Counted from the first letter of the stretch, positions 1 through 9,044 are shown. The stretch is DNA of 64,000 nucleotides from Litorivivens sp041625575 (GCA_041625575.1 JBFJTG010000005.1:5113-69112), one strand, 5' to 3'. A program made the numbers and translations. The notes: generated by a model from the letters alone, not told the origin.

Positions 1-2507
1 TGCGTCACTTCGGAGGAGGCGCGACTCAGGCCGATATTGACGCCTTTCTAAGCTGGGTAGACTCACCGGTGCAGGGGCCGGATATTAATTTTTCGCCGGC
101 GCGGGTGTTGATGCAGGATTTTACCGGGGTCCCTGCCATCGTCGATTTGGCGGCCATGCGCGAAGCCGTGGCAAAAACCGGTGGCGACGTGTCGCAAATC
201 AACCCGAGAATACCCGTTGATCTGGTGATTGATCATTCGGTGAGCGTTGATCATTTTGCCTCGGCCTCGGCCTTTGGCGAGAATGTTAAATTGGAAATGG
301 CGCGCAACCGTGAGCGCTACCGCTTTCTCAAATGGGGACAGCAGGCTTTCAAGAACTTTCAGGTCGTTCCGCCCGGCACAGGCATCTGCCATCAGGTCAA
401 CCTTGAGTTCCTGGGTAAGGTGGTTTGGCAGAAAGGCGACGATGGCGCGACGGTTGTATATCCCGATACCTTGGTTGGCACTGACAGCCATACCCCGATG
501 ATCAATGGTCTCGGTATTCTTGGCTGGGGTGTGGGCGGCATTGAGGCTGAAGCTGCGCTGCTGGGGCAACCGGTATCAATGTTGCTGCCTGAAGTTGTGG
601 GCCTCGAAATGACCGGTAAATTGCGTGCGGGTGTGACGGCAACGGACCTGGTACTTACCGTGGTTGAAAAGCTTCGCAAACACGGTGTGGTTGGCAAATT
701 TGTGGAGTTTCACGGCAGTGGTCTGGCTGAATTGGCAGTGACTGACCGCGCCACCATCGCCAATATGACACCGGAGTTTGGTGCTACCTGCGGTTATTTT
801 CCCGTGGATGAAAAAGTTATTGAGTATATGCGCCTTACCGGTCGCGATGAGGCCCAACTGCAGTTGGTGGAAGATTACTGCAAGGCGCAGTCGCTGTGGC
901 GCGATGACAGCACTCAGATGGCGTTCAGTGCCAGTTTGACGCTAGACCTTGATACGGTTGAGCCGAGTCTGGCTGGCCCAAAGCGTCCGCAGGATAGGGT
1001 GGCGCTGGGAAATATGAAGAAAGCGATGCAGGCGGTTATCAAGGAACACGGTCGCAGGGAAAGCGATACGCTGGAGGTGCCGGAGCTGGGCTTTAGTATG
1101 CCCGAGGGTGCGGTTGCCATTGCCGCGATCACGTCCTGTACCAATACTTCAAATCCGGACGTTATGCTGGCTGCGGGTTTAATCGCGAGGGCTGCGCGCA
1201 AGCGCGGGCTGGCAGTAAAGCCCTGGGTCAAAACATCGCTGGCCCCGGGCTCAAAAGTGGTGAGCGATTATTTTTCCCAAAGCGGTTTGCAGGACGATTT
1301 GGATGCGCTGGGTTTTAATCTGGTGGGTTATGGCTGCACTACCTGCATAGGTAATTCCGGCCCTTTGGCCAAGCCGATTGAAGATGCGATTGTGGCCGAC
1401 AATGCCGTAGTGAGCGCGGTTTTATCGGGAAACCGTAATTTTGAAGGACGTATACACAACAATGTGCGCGCTGCCTGGTTGGCATCGCCGCCGCTGGTCG
1501 TCGCCTTTGCCATTGCCGGTACTACCGTGGTTGACCTCGACAATGAGCCTCTGGGCTCAGACGATTCCGGTAAGCCGGTTTATCTGAAGGAACTCTGGCC
1601 CAGTGTCGATGAGATACAGGCCATTCGGAAATCAATTGACGGTGAAATGTTCCACGAAGCCTACGCGGATGTATTCAAGGGCACCGATGTGTGGCGCTCC
1701 CTGGCGGTTGAAACGGGTAAAACCTACAACTGGGAAGAAGACTCGACTTACATTCACTGCCCTACCTTTTTTGAAGATATGGCCGAACCCTTGGTGGCGT
1801 TTCCTGCGCTGCGTGGTGCCCGGATTCTGGCAGTACTTGGCGACAGCGTGACCACGGACCACATTTCACCGGCGGGAGCGATTGCTCTGGAAAGCCCGGC
1901 GGGACGCTATCTCAGCGATAATGGCGTCGAAGCGAAGGATTTTAATTCCTATGGTTCGCGGCGCGGCAATCACGAAGTGATGATGCGCGGCACCTTCGCC
2001 AATGTGCGCCTGCGCAATAAAATGGTAGAACGCGAGGGCGGGTATACGCGCTACCTGGTTACTGGCGAGGAGATGAGTATTTTCGATGCAGCGATGAAGT
2101 ATCGCGCTGACAAAACCTCATTGGTTATTTTTGCGGGAGAGCAGTATGGCTCCGGTTCCAGTCGTGACTGGGCCGCGAAGGGCACAAATTTGCTGGGTGT
2201 GAAGGCTGTCATTGCGGCGAGTTTTGAGCGAATCCATCGCTCCAACCTGCTGGGAATGGGTGTGTTGCCGCTACAGCTGGAAGGCGATGGTGCTGCGATT
2301 ACGATACACGGCGATGAACAGGTCGATATTGAAGCTTTGAGCGATAAATTTGAGCCTGCGATGCGCCTAAAAATTACGGTAAGCCGGGATGACGGCGAGC
2401 GACATGAGCTACTGGCCCTGTGCCGCATCGATACCGCCAGTGAGATGGAGTACTTCCGGCACGGTGGTATTTTGCATTACGTCTTGCATGGATTGAAGCC
2501 CTCATAA
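1..2507 (+). CDS. acnA: Aconitate hydratase A (5'-truncated by window edge)
   Basis: Converts citrate to isocitrate through cis-aconitate in the TCA cycle and glyoxylate shunt; cytosolic [4Fe-4S] enzyme. The frame is open from base 3, upstream of the GTG at 69, and the residues before that GTG (RHFGGGATQADIDAF) are aconitase-like. The GTG is therefore an internal valine and the true start lies outside the window. About 834 residues are visible; against roughly 890 for AcnA, some 50-60 are missing. The cluster cysteines are visible in SCTNTSNP (near base 1135) and GCTTCIG (near 1335). The swivel domain is marked by GDSVTTDHISPAGA and by YGSGSSRDWAAKGT, which carries the active-site serine and arginine. 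The stop codon sits inside a hairpin and the gene converges on deaD. The AcnA type is favoured over AcnB by domain order. Very confident. Confidence 0.96.
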   Translation, partial: RHFGGGATQADIDAFLSWVDSPVQGPDINFSPARVLMQDFTGVPAIVDLAAMREAVAKTGGDVSQINPRIPVDLVIDHSVSVDHFASASAFGENVKLEMARNRERYRFLKWGQQAFKNFQVVPPGTGICHQVNLEFLGKVVWQKGDDGATVVYPDTLVGTDSHTPMINGLGILGWGVGGIEAEAALLGQPVSMLLPEVVGLEMTGKLRAGVTATDLVLTVVEKLRKHGVVGKFVEFHGSGLAELAVTDRATIANMTPEFGATCGYFPVDEKVIEYMRLTGRDEAQLQLVEDYCKAQSLWRDDSTQMAFSASLTLDLDTVEPSLAGPKRPQDRVALGNMKKAMQAVIKEHGRRESDTLEVPELGFSMPEGAVAIAAITSCTNTSNPDVMLAAGLIARAARKRGLAVKPWVKTSLAPGSKVVSDYFSQSGLQDDLDALGFNLVGYGCTTCIGNSGPLAKPIEDAIVADNAVVSAVLSGNRNFEGRIHNNVRAAWLASPPLVVAFAIAGTTVVDLDNEPLGSDDSGKPVYLKELWPSVDEIQAIRKSIDGEMFHEAYADVFKGTDVWRSLAVETGKTYNWEEDSTYIHCPTFFEDMAEPLVAFPALRGARILAVLGDSVTTDHISPAGAIALESPAGRYLSDNGVEAKDFNSYGSRRGNHEVMMRGTFANVRLRNKMVEREGGYTRYLVTGEEMSIFDAAMKYRADKTSLVIFAGEQYGSGSSRDWAAKGTNLLGVKAVIAASFERIHRSNLLGMGVLPLQLEGDGAAITIHGDEQVDIEALSDKFEPAMRLKITVSRDDGERHELLALCRIDTASEMEYFRHGGILHYVLHGLKPS

Positions 2508-2520
2508 CGGGGCTTCAATC
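2491..2520. terminator. Hairpin at the acnA/deaD convergence
   Basis: An 11-bp perfect inverted repeat (GATTGAAGCCC / GGGCTTCAATC) with an 8-nt loop spans the acnA stop codon. It has no U-tract on either strand, so it may be a bidirectional processing or attenuating hairpin rather than a strong intrinsic terminator. Confidence 0.5.
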
Positions 2521-2546
2521 ACTATCGTTGCCGCCACAGGGCTGCG

Positions 2547-4358
2547 TCAGTCTTCTTTCTTGCGCTTGCGTACAGCTGCCGCAGGTTTGTCACCAGCGGG
2601 CTTTTTCCTGGCGGCGTCTTTGCGCTTGCCAGGCGCCGCCGGCGCTGAACCACTGCCAGCAAGGCGCTCAATCAACAAAGGCTGCTGGCGCACGCGGACT
2701 TTTTTCAGGTGAGCGAGTAGCTCCTTTGGCATGCCTGATGGCAGGTCTATTGTGCTGTGATCTTCGCCAATCTTGATCTTGCCGATATAGGCGCTTTCAA
2801 TGCCGGTTTCGTTGGCAATGGCGCCGACGATATCGCCGGGGGTGGCTCCGTGTGTGGACCCAACGGCGATTCGGAAACCTTCCATATCAACATCTGTTGG
2901 TCGCATTTTCGGTTTGCCACTGCGTTCTGCGCGCTCGCCGCGTTCTTTCCGATCACGACGTTCAGAGTTGGATTTGTTTTCGCGTTTGTTGCCGCCCTGG
3001 CCCTGACCAGCGCTGCGCTCAGACTTGGATTCACGAACTTCTTTGGCAGGGATAATAGGCTTGCTGGCCTGGGCCAAATACGCCAAGGCTGCGGCGAGCT
3101 GAACCGGGTCGGCTTGAGTGTCGTGTAAGTAATCGCCTACCAAAGCATTGAAGAAATCGAGGTTCTGGGTTTCCAGCGTTTGCGTGATGGATTGCTTGAA
3201 CTGATCAATCCTGTGCAGGTTCACTTCTTCGCGACTGGGCAGGCTTATTTCGTTGATTGGTTGTTTGGTCGCCTTCTCGATTGCGTAGAGCAGACGTTTT
3301 TCACGCGGAGCAACAAACAGTATCGCTTTGCCGCTGCGGCCGGCACGCCCGGTGCGACCAATGCGGTGGATATAGGCCTCGGTATCGTAGGGAATGTCGT
3401 AATTGATAACGTGGCTCACGCGCGCGACGTCGATGCCGCGTGCGGCAACGTCTGTTGCGACCACAATATCAATTTTGCCGGACTTAAGTTGTTCGATGGT
3501 GCGCTCTCGCAGAGCTTGGGTCATGTCGCCATTGATGGCGCCACAGCTATAGCCTCGCGCTTCAAGCTTGTCGGCTATTTCAACGGTTTGGGTTTTGGTG
3601 CGGACAAACAGGATGATGCCGTCGAATTCTTCAACTTCCAAAATACGTGTTATTGCATCCAGTTTATTGGTGCCGGATACGAGCCAGTAAAGCTGTTCGA
3701 TTTTGGCCACATTGGCTTCGGTCGGTTTAACCGCAACCACTTTAGGATCTTTTAGATAATTGTTTGCCATCTTGCGAATGGGCGCGGGCATCGTTGCGGA
3801 AAAGAGTGCAACCTGCCTTTCTTTGGGGGTGTGCTCCAGTATCCAGGTAACGTCGTCGATAAAGCCCATGCGCAGCATTTCGTCTGCTTCATCCAATACA
3901 ACGGTTTTTAGCTGATCCAGTTTCAAGGTGCCACGTCGCAGGTGATCCATTACGCGACCGGGCGTGCCGACAACGATGTGCGCACCGCGGCGTAATTGCT
4001 TCAATTGGGTTTCCATGCTTTGGCCGCCGTAAATTGGCAGTACGTTAAAGCCTGGCATTTTGCTGGCGTAAGTCTGAAAAGCTTCGGCAACCTGAATGGC
4101 GAGTTCGCGGGTTGGTGCGAGCACGAGCACTTGGGGGAATCTCTTGCTCAGGTCCAGATTAGACAGCAGTGGCAGTGCAAAGGCTGCGGTTTTGCCAGTA
4201 CCTGTTTGTGCGGTGCCCAGCAGGTCGCGTCCTTCCAGCAGGTACGGAATACTTTCGGCCTGAATGGGTGACGGTTGTTCGTAACCGATCTGTATAATTG
4301 CTTCGAGAACCTGGGGTGATAGCTCCAGATCAGTAAAGAGGGAAGTGCTTTGAGTCAT
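2547..4358 (-). CDS. deaD: DEAD-box RNA helicase DeaD/CsdA
   Basis: ATP-dependent RNA helicase acting in ribosome assembly and mRNA decay, typically cold-induced. The start at 4358 (MTQSTSLFTDLEL) was chosen because helicase homology begins there; the frame stays open for 86 more codons upstream, but that stretch is not helicase-like. The protein is 603 aa. Motifs in order: Q motif, AQTGTGKT (about 50), VLDEADEML (about 155), SAT, and HRIGRTGRAGRSG (about 330). A DbpA-type RNA-binding domain follows (GFRIAVGSTHGATPGDIVGAI, about 470-540), then a Lys/Arg-rich tail. A charged, low-complexity linker lies between core and RNA-binding domain. The combination fits DeaD/CsdA rather than RhlE or SrmB. 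Confidence 0.95.
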   Translation of the reverse strand: MTQSTSLFTDLELSPQVLEAIIQIGYEQPSPIQAESIPYLLEGRDLLGTAQTGTGKTAAFALPLLSNLDLSKRFPQVLVLAPTRELAIQVAEAFQTYASKMPGFNVLPIYGGQSMETQLKQLRRGAHIVVGTPGRVMDHLRRGTLKLDQLKTVVLDEADEMLRMGFIDDVTWILEHTPKERQVALFSATMPAPIRKMANNYLKDPKVVAVKPTEANVAKIEQLYWLVSGTNKLDAITRILEVEEFDGIILFVRTKTQTVEIADKLEARGYSCGAINGDMTQALRERTIEQLKSGKIDIVVATDVAARGIDVARVSHVINYDIPYDTEAYIHRIGRTGRAGRSGKAILFVAPREKRLLYAIEKATKQPINEISLPSREEVNLHRIDQFKQSITQTLETQNLDFFNALVGDYLHDTQADPVQLAAALAYLAQASKPIIPAKEVRESKSERSAGQGQGGNKRENKSNSERRDRKERGERAERSGKPKMRPTDVDMEGFRIAVGSTHGATPGDIVGAIANETGIESAYIGKIKIGEDHSTIDLPSGMPKELLAHLKKVRVRQQPLLIERLAGSGSAPAAPGKRKDAARKKPAGDKPAAAVRKRKKED

Positions 4359-4796
4359 TAGGAAACCTGTGTGGACTTGCTGGGCGACAGTGAGATGCCG
4401 ACTGGCGGGGAAAAGGGTGCCGATTATACGCAGCTTCTCGCGGTATAGCCAGTAATACCGCCGTCGGCCCTTAGCTGTCTTGCATACATCATAGTAGTAT
4501 CTCGTTGTCGCAACGCAAGCCGAAAGGACTACTACTCTGAGTGTGTGCTTGTGCATTTCATCCCTTTCTGGCGAGCGGCGTGCAGTTGAATAACGACAAC
4601 GATTCGCTGATTTCACGACGCGATAAATGATTTTTCATGGGGCCGACCGATTCCGCGCGGCCGTCAGGATGAATAGTGAGCCGGGGCGAAGTTTCCCGTT
4701 TTGGCGCTAAAAACACGGTATGGGCAATTGACTATTCACGGGTATATGCGCGATTCTGCCGTCGCAGATGAATAGCCTACGATGAGGAGTAAGCGC
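4359..4796. other. Divergent intergenic region with structured deaD leader
   Basis: 438 bp between the divergent deaD and DUF411 genes. On the minus strand it holds nested inverted repeats: TAGTAGT pairs with ACTACTA about 30 nt later, and CGTTG-cga-CAACG lies inside them. Cold-shock helicase genes are known for long structured leaders, so this may be one. No convincing protein-coding gene was seen. Confidence 0.4.
4423..4451 (-). promoter_or_regulatory. Possible deaD promoter
   Basis: On the minus strand a perfect TATAAT (4428-4423) follows, after a 17-nt spacer, the weak -35 candidate TGGCTA (4451-4446, 3 of 6 matches to TTGACA). Transcription would start about 57 nt before the chosen deaD start. 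It would then exclude the nested repeats further upstream, so a second, more distal promoter is possible. Confidence 0.3.
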
Positions 4797-5330
4797 ATGC
4801 GTAAAATGGTACTTGCAGGATTTAGCCTTATGGTTTTGTTGACGGCCTGTGAGGCGAGTGAGACCGATCATGCCGCTGCAGTCGTTGCAACAGTCCAGAG
4901 TCAGGATAATGAAGGCCTTGTACCTGGGAATGAGCAAGCCGACTTTCAGGTCTACAAGAGCCCGAGCTGTGGCTGCTGTGGTCAATGGATTGAGCATCTC
5001 AACGACAATGGCTTTACGACGGCAACCCACCATCCGGAAAATTTGGCTTTGTTGAAACAGGAGAAAGGCATTGGTTCAGAGTTTCAGTCCTGTCATACGG
5101 CGGTAAGTGCGAAAGGTTACGTATTTGAAGGGCATGTGCCGGCGACTGTGATGTCAGATTTTCTGGCCCAACCACCAGAAGGGGCCATCGGACTAGCTGT
5201 GCCCGGAATGCCCGTCGGTAGTCCCGGCATGGAAATGGGCGAGCGCTTTACACCCTACGATGTTGTGCTTTTGAAGGGTGATGGCAGCAGTGAAATATAC
5301 CGCCATATTGCGGGCGCCGATCAGCAGTAG
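4797..5330 (+). CDS. DUF411 metal-binding lipoprotein
   Basis: Predicted exported lipoprotein of 177 aa. The start at 4797 is preferred over the ATG at 4782 because an AGGAG lies 7 nt before it. The N-terminus is a short hydrophobic signal with lipobox LLTAC (Cys18). The mature part carries the DUF411 signature YKSPSCGCCGQW (Cys58, Cys60, Cys61), a CHTA segment and a Met-rich stretch, GMPVGSPGMEMG. DUF411 proteins are often found with copper-resistance genes and are thought to bind copper; no copper genes sit beside this one. The family call is strong; the metal-binding role is inferred from the Cys/Met motifs. Confidence 0.88.
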   Translation: MRKMVLAGFSLMVLLTACEASETDHAAAVVATVQSQDNEGLVPGNEQADFQVYKSPSCGCCGQWIEHLNDNGFTTATHHPENLALLKQEKGIGSEFQSCHTAVSAKGYVFEGHVPATVMSDFLAQPPEGAIGLAVPGMPVGSPGMEMGERFTPYDVVLLKGDGSSEIYRHIAGADQQ

Positions 5331-5350
5331 GCCGTAACCCGTCCGTAGGC

Positions 5351-6187
5351 TTAATCTTTGCTTAGGCGAGCCTTTAGTTTGCTAGCTGCCGATTGCACAG
5401 CGCGGCTTAGTTTTACCGAAGCGCGGCTTTCGAATTCGGCTTTTTCCAGCTCCGCGCGCTCTGCTTCCAGTACCCGGCGTGCGCGCTCCTCTTCTTCGCG
5501 TTGTTCTGCCAGTTTGTCCTGAAGTTTTTTCCGTGCCTCATCCGAAATTTCTGCGGTAAAGAGAGTGCTTTGTTGGCGAAGAACGAAGCGCCCGACCCGG
5601 TCGAGAAAATTGTCGTCAAATTTGCTTGTACTCAGGTTTAGGGTTTTAACACCTGCCTGGTCGATATTTCTCAGGTGAACGGTTATGCAGCGGGATGCAC
5701 TATCGGCGACGAATACGACGCGGACGGGTAGGGGCCCAATGAGCTTGAAGCCTGCGCTGGCGAGTTCAAAACGCTCATCCTTGCGCTCAGTGCATTCGTA
5801 TTTAAGCCCGTAGGTGTCGAGCATTTTACGATGTCGGTCAACCAGCTGCTTTCCGTCGATCTCATAAGTGACTGCTTCAGGTAGCGTGGCCGTGCAGCGC
5901 AATTCCACTTGGGTGGGTTCCTGGCGACTGTCGATGGCGACTGAGTACTCGCCTTGGTAGAGCGTAACTGCCTTCTCCTCAGGCAATATCGGGTAGCTAA
6001 GCTCACAGGGTTCATCAACCACGTTCAGATGCGCTGAAAATTCCTTTAGAAAGTTATAGGTGGCCAGCATGCGCGGCAGTAATTCTGCTTGATAGAAAGC
6101 GGCCTGCTCTTCCAGACGTGCGGCTTCCAACTCGGCATCAGTGCGGCGTTCATCGGCCTTGGCTTTTAATTCGTCAAGCAAACTCAT
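5351..6187 (-). CDS. Conserved-looking hypothetical protein with coiled-coil ends
   Basis: 278 aa, not recognised. The start at 6187 (MSLLDELKAKADERR) was chosen over an upstream ATG 16 codons earlier because the protein reads as a charged helix from there. Residues 1-45 are a Glu/Lys/Ala-rich helix. Residues about 50-200 look like a mixed beta domain with little hydrophobic clustering. Residues about 205-260 are a strong Glu/Arg coiled coil, followed by a basic tail. No signal peptide or membrane segment is seen, so it is probably cytoplasmic. It is convergent with the DUF411 gene (20-bp gap). Function unknown. Confidence 0.7.
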   Translation of the reverse strand: MSLLDELKAKADERRTDAELEAARLEEQAAFYQAELLPRMLATYNFLKEFSAHLNVVDEPCELSYPILPEEKAVTLYQGEYSVAIDSRQEPTQVELRCTATLPEAVTYEIDGKQLVDRHRKMLDTYGLKYECTERKDERFELASAGFKLIGPLPVRVVFVADSASRCITVHLRNIDQAGVKTLNLSTSKFDDNFLDRVGRFVLRQQSTLFTAEISDEARKKLQDKLAEQREEEERARRVLEAERAELEKAEFESRASVKLSRAVQSAASKLKARLSKD

Positions 6188-6290
6188 GTGAATTCCGATC
6201 CAGTGGGAATCTGTGCGACTTAGCAGGGCATGCAATTTGAGGAGCGGTCTTCCTCATTGTCTCGTCCATAATAGCGCCCCGCCGATAAAG

Positions 6291-6305
6291 TGTGAATATT
6301 TCACA
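6291..6305. promoter_or_regulatory. Operator-like palindrome TGTGAATATTTCACA
   Basis: Six-base arms (TGTGAA / TTCACA) flank a 3-nt centre, about 104 bp upstream of the 5351-6187 gene. It resembles a Crp site but is one base short of the normal 6-bp spacer. A regulator of unknown identity is possible. Confidence 0.3.
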
Positions 6306-6324
6306 GGTTTGCTGCGGGTGCGGC

Positions 6325-6999
6325 CTAAGGCTCGGCTATTTTTACGGCGAGCTCGAATCCTGATCGTTCCCACATGAGAGCTACCCCGAGCAATTGGCTA
6401 ATGAGCAGCAGGACCAGCCACCACTCAAAGGCGTTTTCCAGTCGGTCGTAGCCGGCGCCCAATAATGCGTCGAGCGCGAGCGACAGAATTGCCACAGTAA
6501 GAATGGCTGCAGAGCTGTTTTGTAGGTACCGTCCCTGACGTTGTAATGGTGTTTTTTTAAGTGCGCTTGCCAGAAGTGCGAAATTGATGAAACTCAGGCC
6601 CAGAAAGCTGACTACGCCAAAGCGCCGCAGACTTCGGAATGTTTCTCCCGAGTGACCCAGAGACAGGGTATAGATCAGCAAGGCCAAGCTGGCGATCCAG
6701 CCTAGTGCAACCAGCATTCTGCAGGCGCTGTCCCTTATGTCCATCGATCTCAACCATAGGCAATTGAGCTGCCAGAATACAGCGAGCATCAGGGCTGCCG
6801 GAAGCATGCCGCCCTTGAAAATAAAGTAGGCGAGGCCGTGGCGACCGCTGCGACTGATGCTGACACAGTCGGCCCAGTAAGGGTTGCACCAATCTATGTA
6901 GCCCTGCCAGACCGAGACGAAAAAACTCAGGTGCATCGTCAGTAGCAGGGTAGCGGCAGCGAGGTAGGCCAAGTGGCTGCAGTACAAGGGCTTGTTCAT
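6325..6999 (-). CDS. Integral membrane protein, unknown function
   Basis: 224 aa from the start at 6999 (MNKPLYCSHLAYL); the open frame continues 30 codons upstream without membrane-protein character. About six hydrophobic segments are visible, near residues 10-30, 60-80, 95-115, 130-150, 165-185 and 195-215. A short soluble loop between the first two holds two cysteines (WCNPYWADC) and the sequence SISRSGR. This layout, a Cys-containing loop after the first segment followed by S-x-S, is reminiscent of Frag1/DRAM/Sfk1-type proteins, but that is only a resemblance. It is separated from its neighbours by more than 100 bp on either side. Confidence 0.65.
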   Translation of the reverse strand: MNKPLYCSHLAYLAAATLLLTMHLSFFVSVWQGYIDWCNPYWADCVSISRSGRHGLAYFIFKGGMLPAALMLAVFWQLNCLWLRSMDIRDSACRMLVALGWIASLALLIYTLSLGHSGETFRSLRRFGVVSFLGLSFINFALLASALKKTPLQRQGRYLQNSSAAILTVAILSLALDALLGAGYDRLENAFEWWLVLLLISQLLGVALMWERSGFELAVKIAEP

Positions 7000-7187
7000 G
7001 GGGCGCGTTCCGATGCTTACTCGAGTCAGGGACGACCGCTTTACCTTGATTTTAGACGAGATTGGGCTTGATGATTTCGCTTGTAACAAATTGGTAACCC
7101 CCTTGGCCTTGTGCCAAGCAAGTAAAGGCAGGAAGAATGAGGGCTATGATTGTTAATAGTGCCAATACAATAATCAGAGGCCAGTCA

Positions 7188-9044
7188 ATGAATTTATCTC
7201 GCTCACTTGTGCTTGTGGTGGCGATTAGTGGAACTGCTTGTAGTCGCGTGGATGATCCCAGTCTCCACCCCGCCTTTGATCGCGGCAGCGCTCAGCCCAT
7301 TCCGGAAAAGGAATTTGTGCCCGCCGATCCTCAGCGCAACCTGTTCTGGGGAGATCTGCATATCCACACCAGCCTTTCCACTGACGCCTTCACGATGGGG
7401 GTACGCAGCCTCCCGGACGACGCTTACATCTTTGCGAAAGGCGGAGAAATTGAACACGGCGCCGGTTACGGTATCCGCATCAGTCGACCACTGGACTTTG
7501 CAGCAGTAACGGATCATTCGGAGTTTTTGGGTGTGATGCGTTCACTCAGTCCCGAGCTGCCCTTGTCAAATCGTAGTTTACGAACACGACTGCTCAATGA
7601 TAGCCCTTTGCGCAACACCCTGGCTTATCTGCGATCGGTATTGGGTTTTGATTTGACCTCGATTGAAGTTGATAATGCTGCCGAGATTTCTCGCAGTGCC
7701 TGGCGGGACACTATTGAGTCCGCCGAGCGAAACAACGACCCGGGGCGATTCACCAGTTTTATCGGCTACGAATGGTCGTCCATGCCGGAAAGTCGCAACC
7801 TGCACCGCAACGTTATCTACCGCAGTAGTCATGTACCAGAATTGCCATTCAGCTCTGTGGACTCTCAAGACCCGCGCGACTTGTGGTCTGCCTTAGAGCG
7901 CCAACGCGAACTCGGGATGCAGGTGTTTGCCATACCCCACAACGGCAACGTTAGCGGGGGCCGGATGTATGATCGGGTTGCTTATGACGGATCGAAGCTG
8001 GATGCAGACTATGCAGTGCGACGCATGCTGAATGAGCCTATCAGTGAAATTTTTCAGGTTAAGGGCTCCTCTGAAACGCATCCTAATATTTCACCAACGG
8101 ATGCCTTCGCCGGTTTTGAGATTTACGACGAGTTGCTGGCGGCCGAATTGATATTCTCAGAACCCAAGGGCAGCTACAGCCGCGACGCCTTGCGCACGGG
8201 CATCGAGTTCTCACACAGCGAAGGGTTTAATCCCTACCGCTTCGGTGTGATCGGCAGCAGCGACAGTCACAATGCCAGTTCTCCGGTCGACGAAAATAAC
8301 TATCATGGCAAGTTGCCGCTTTTGGATGGTAGTGCAGGTACCCGGCTGGGTACGAGTTATCTACTGCCCGAAGAGCGTCTTCGCACACATTGGAGTGCTG
8401 CGGGGCTGGCCGCTGTGTGGGCGCAGGAGAACACGCGAGCTTCGCTGTTTGACGCGATGCAGCGCAAGGAAACGTATGCAACCTCTGGCCCCCGTATCAG
8501 TCTGCGTTTTTTTGGTGGCTGGAATTACCCTGCAAATTTGCCTGAGTTGGACAATCGCATCGCATTGGCTGAATTAAACGGCGTGCCGATGGGCGGGGAG
8601 CTGCCGGCAGCGAGAGGCGTTGCAGAAGCGCCAAGTTTTGCCGTTTGGGCGGCGAAAGATCCGGAGAGTGGCAATCTCGATCGCATTCAGATTATCAAAG
8701 GTTGGGTGACAGAGGATGGTCAGTCCCATGAGAAGGTATTTGACGTGGCGCTATCGGATGGGCGTTCGCTAGATAGCGCTACGATTCCTTCGGTGGGCAA
8801 CACCGTCGATGCGGCTAAGGCAAGTTATGAGAACAGTATAGGCGCGGGCCAGCTGATGGCTGTTTGGCTTGATCCGGCTTTCGACAGAACCCAGCAGGCA
8901 TTTTATTACGCACGCGTTATTGAAATTCCAACGCCGCGCTGGACGACCTTTGATGCCAAAACTCTCGGAATAGCGCCGCCCAAACCGGTCGCACTTCAGG
9001 AGCGGGCGGTGTCGTCGGCGATCTGGTACCGTCCGCCGAATTAA
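7188..9044 (+). CDS. DUF3604 (PHP-like) exported protein
   Basis: 618 aa. The start at 7188 (MNLSRSLVLVV) has AGAGG 7 nt upstream and opens directly into a signal peptide ending in GTAC (Cys18), probably a lipoprotein signal with an atypical lipobox. The mature protein begins with the PHP-type metal motif GDLHIHTSLSTDAF, followed by AVTDHSEF, IPHNGN and GSSDSHN, all potential metal ligands. This matches DUF3604, a family related to PHP phosphoesterases whose substrate is not established. It is monocistronic and overlaps the convergent thioesterase gene by 4 bp. A secreted or periplasmic metal-dependent hydrolase is the reasonable inference. Confidence 0.88.
   Translation: MNLSRSLVLVVAISGTACSRVDDPSLHPAFDRGSAQPIPEKEFVPADPQRNLFWGDLHIHTSLSTDAFTMGVRSLPDDAYIFAKGGEIEHGAGYGIRISRPLDFAAVTDHSEFLGVMRSLSPELPLSNRSLRTRLLNDSPLRNTLAYLRSVLGFDLTSIEVDNAAEISRSAWRDTIESAERNNDPGRFTSFIGYEWSSMPESRNLHRNVIYRSSHVPELPFSSVDSQDPRDLWSALERQRELGMQVFAIPHNGNVSGGRMYDRVAYDGSKLDADYAVRRMLNEPISEIFQVKGSSETHPNISPTDAFAGFEIYDELLAAELIFSEPKGSYSRDALRTGIEFSHSEGFNPYRFGVIGSSDSHNASSPVDENNYHGKLPLLDGSAGTRLGTSYLLPEERLRTHWSAAGLAAVWAQENTRASLFDAMQRKETYATSGPRISLRFFGGWNYPANLPELDNRIALAELNGVPMGGELPAARGVAEAPSFAVWAAKDPESGNLDRIQIIKGWVTEDGQSHEKVFDVALSDGRSLDSATIPSVGNTVDAAKASYENSIGAGQLMAVWLDPAFDRTQQAFYYARVIEIPTPRWTTFDAKTLGIAPPKPVALQERAVSSAIWYRPPN

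Noticed and set aside
69..71. GTG as the start of aconitase
   Set aside because: The frame continues open to the left edge and encodes aconitase-like residues; the gene is truncated, not short.
3180..3755. 191-aa plus-strand frame inside deaD
   Set aside because: Antisense shadow of the helicase core; its composition mirrors the codons of the real gene.
4272..4616. 86-codon N-terminal extension of the helicase
   Set aside because: The upstream residues are basic and unlike any DeaD; the Q motif spacing fits the start at 4358.
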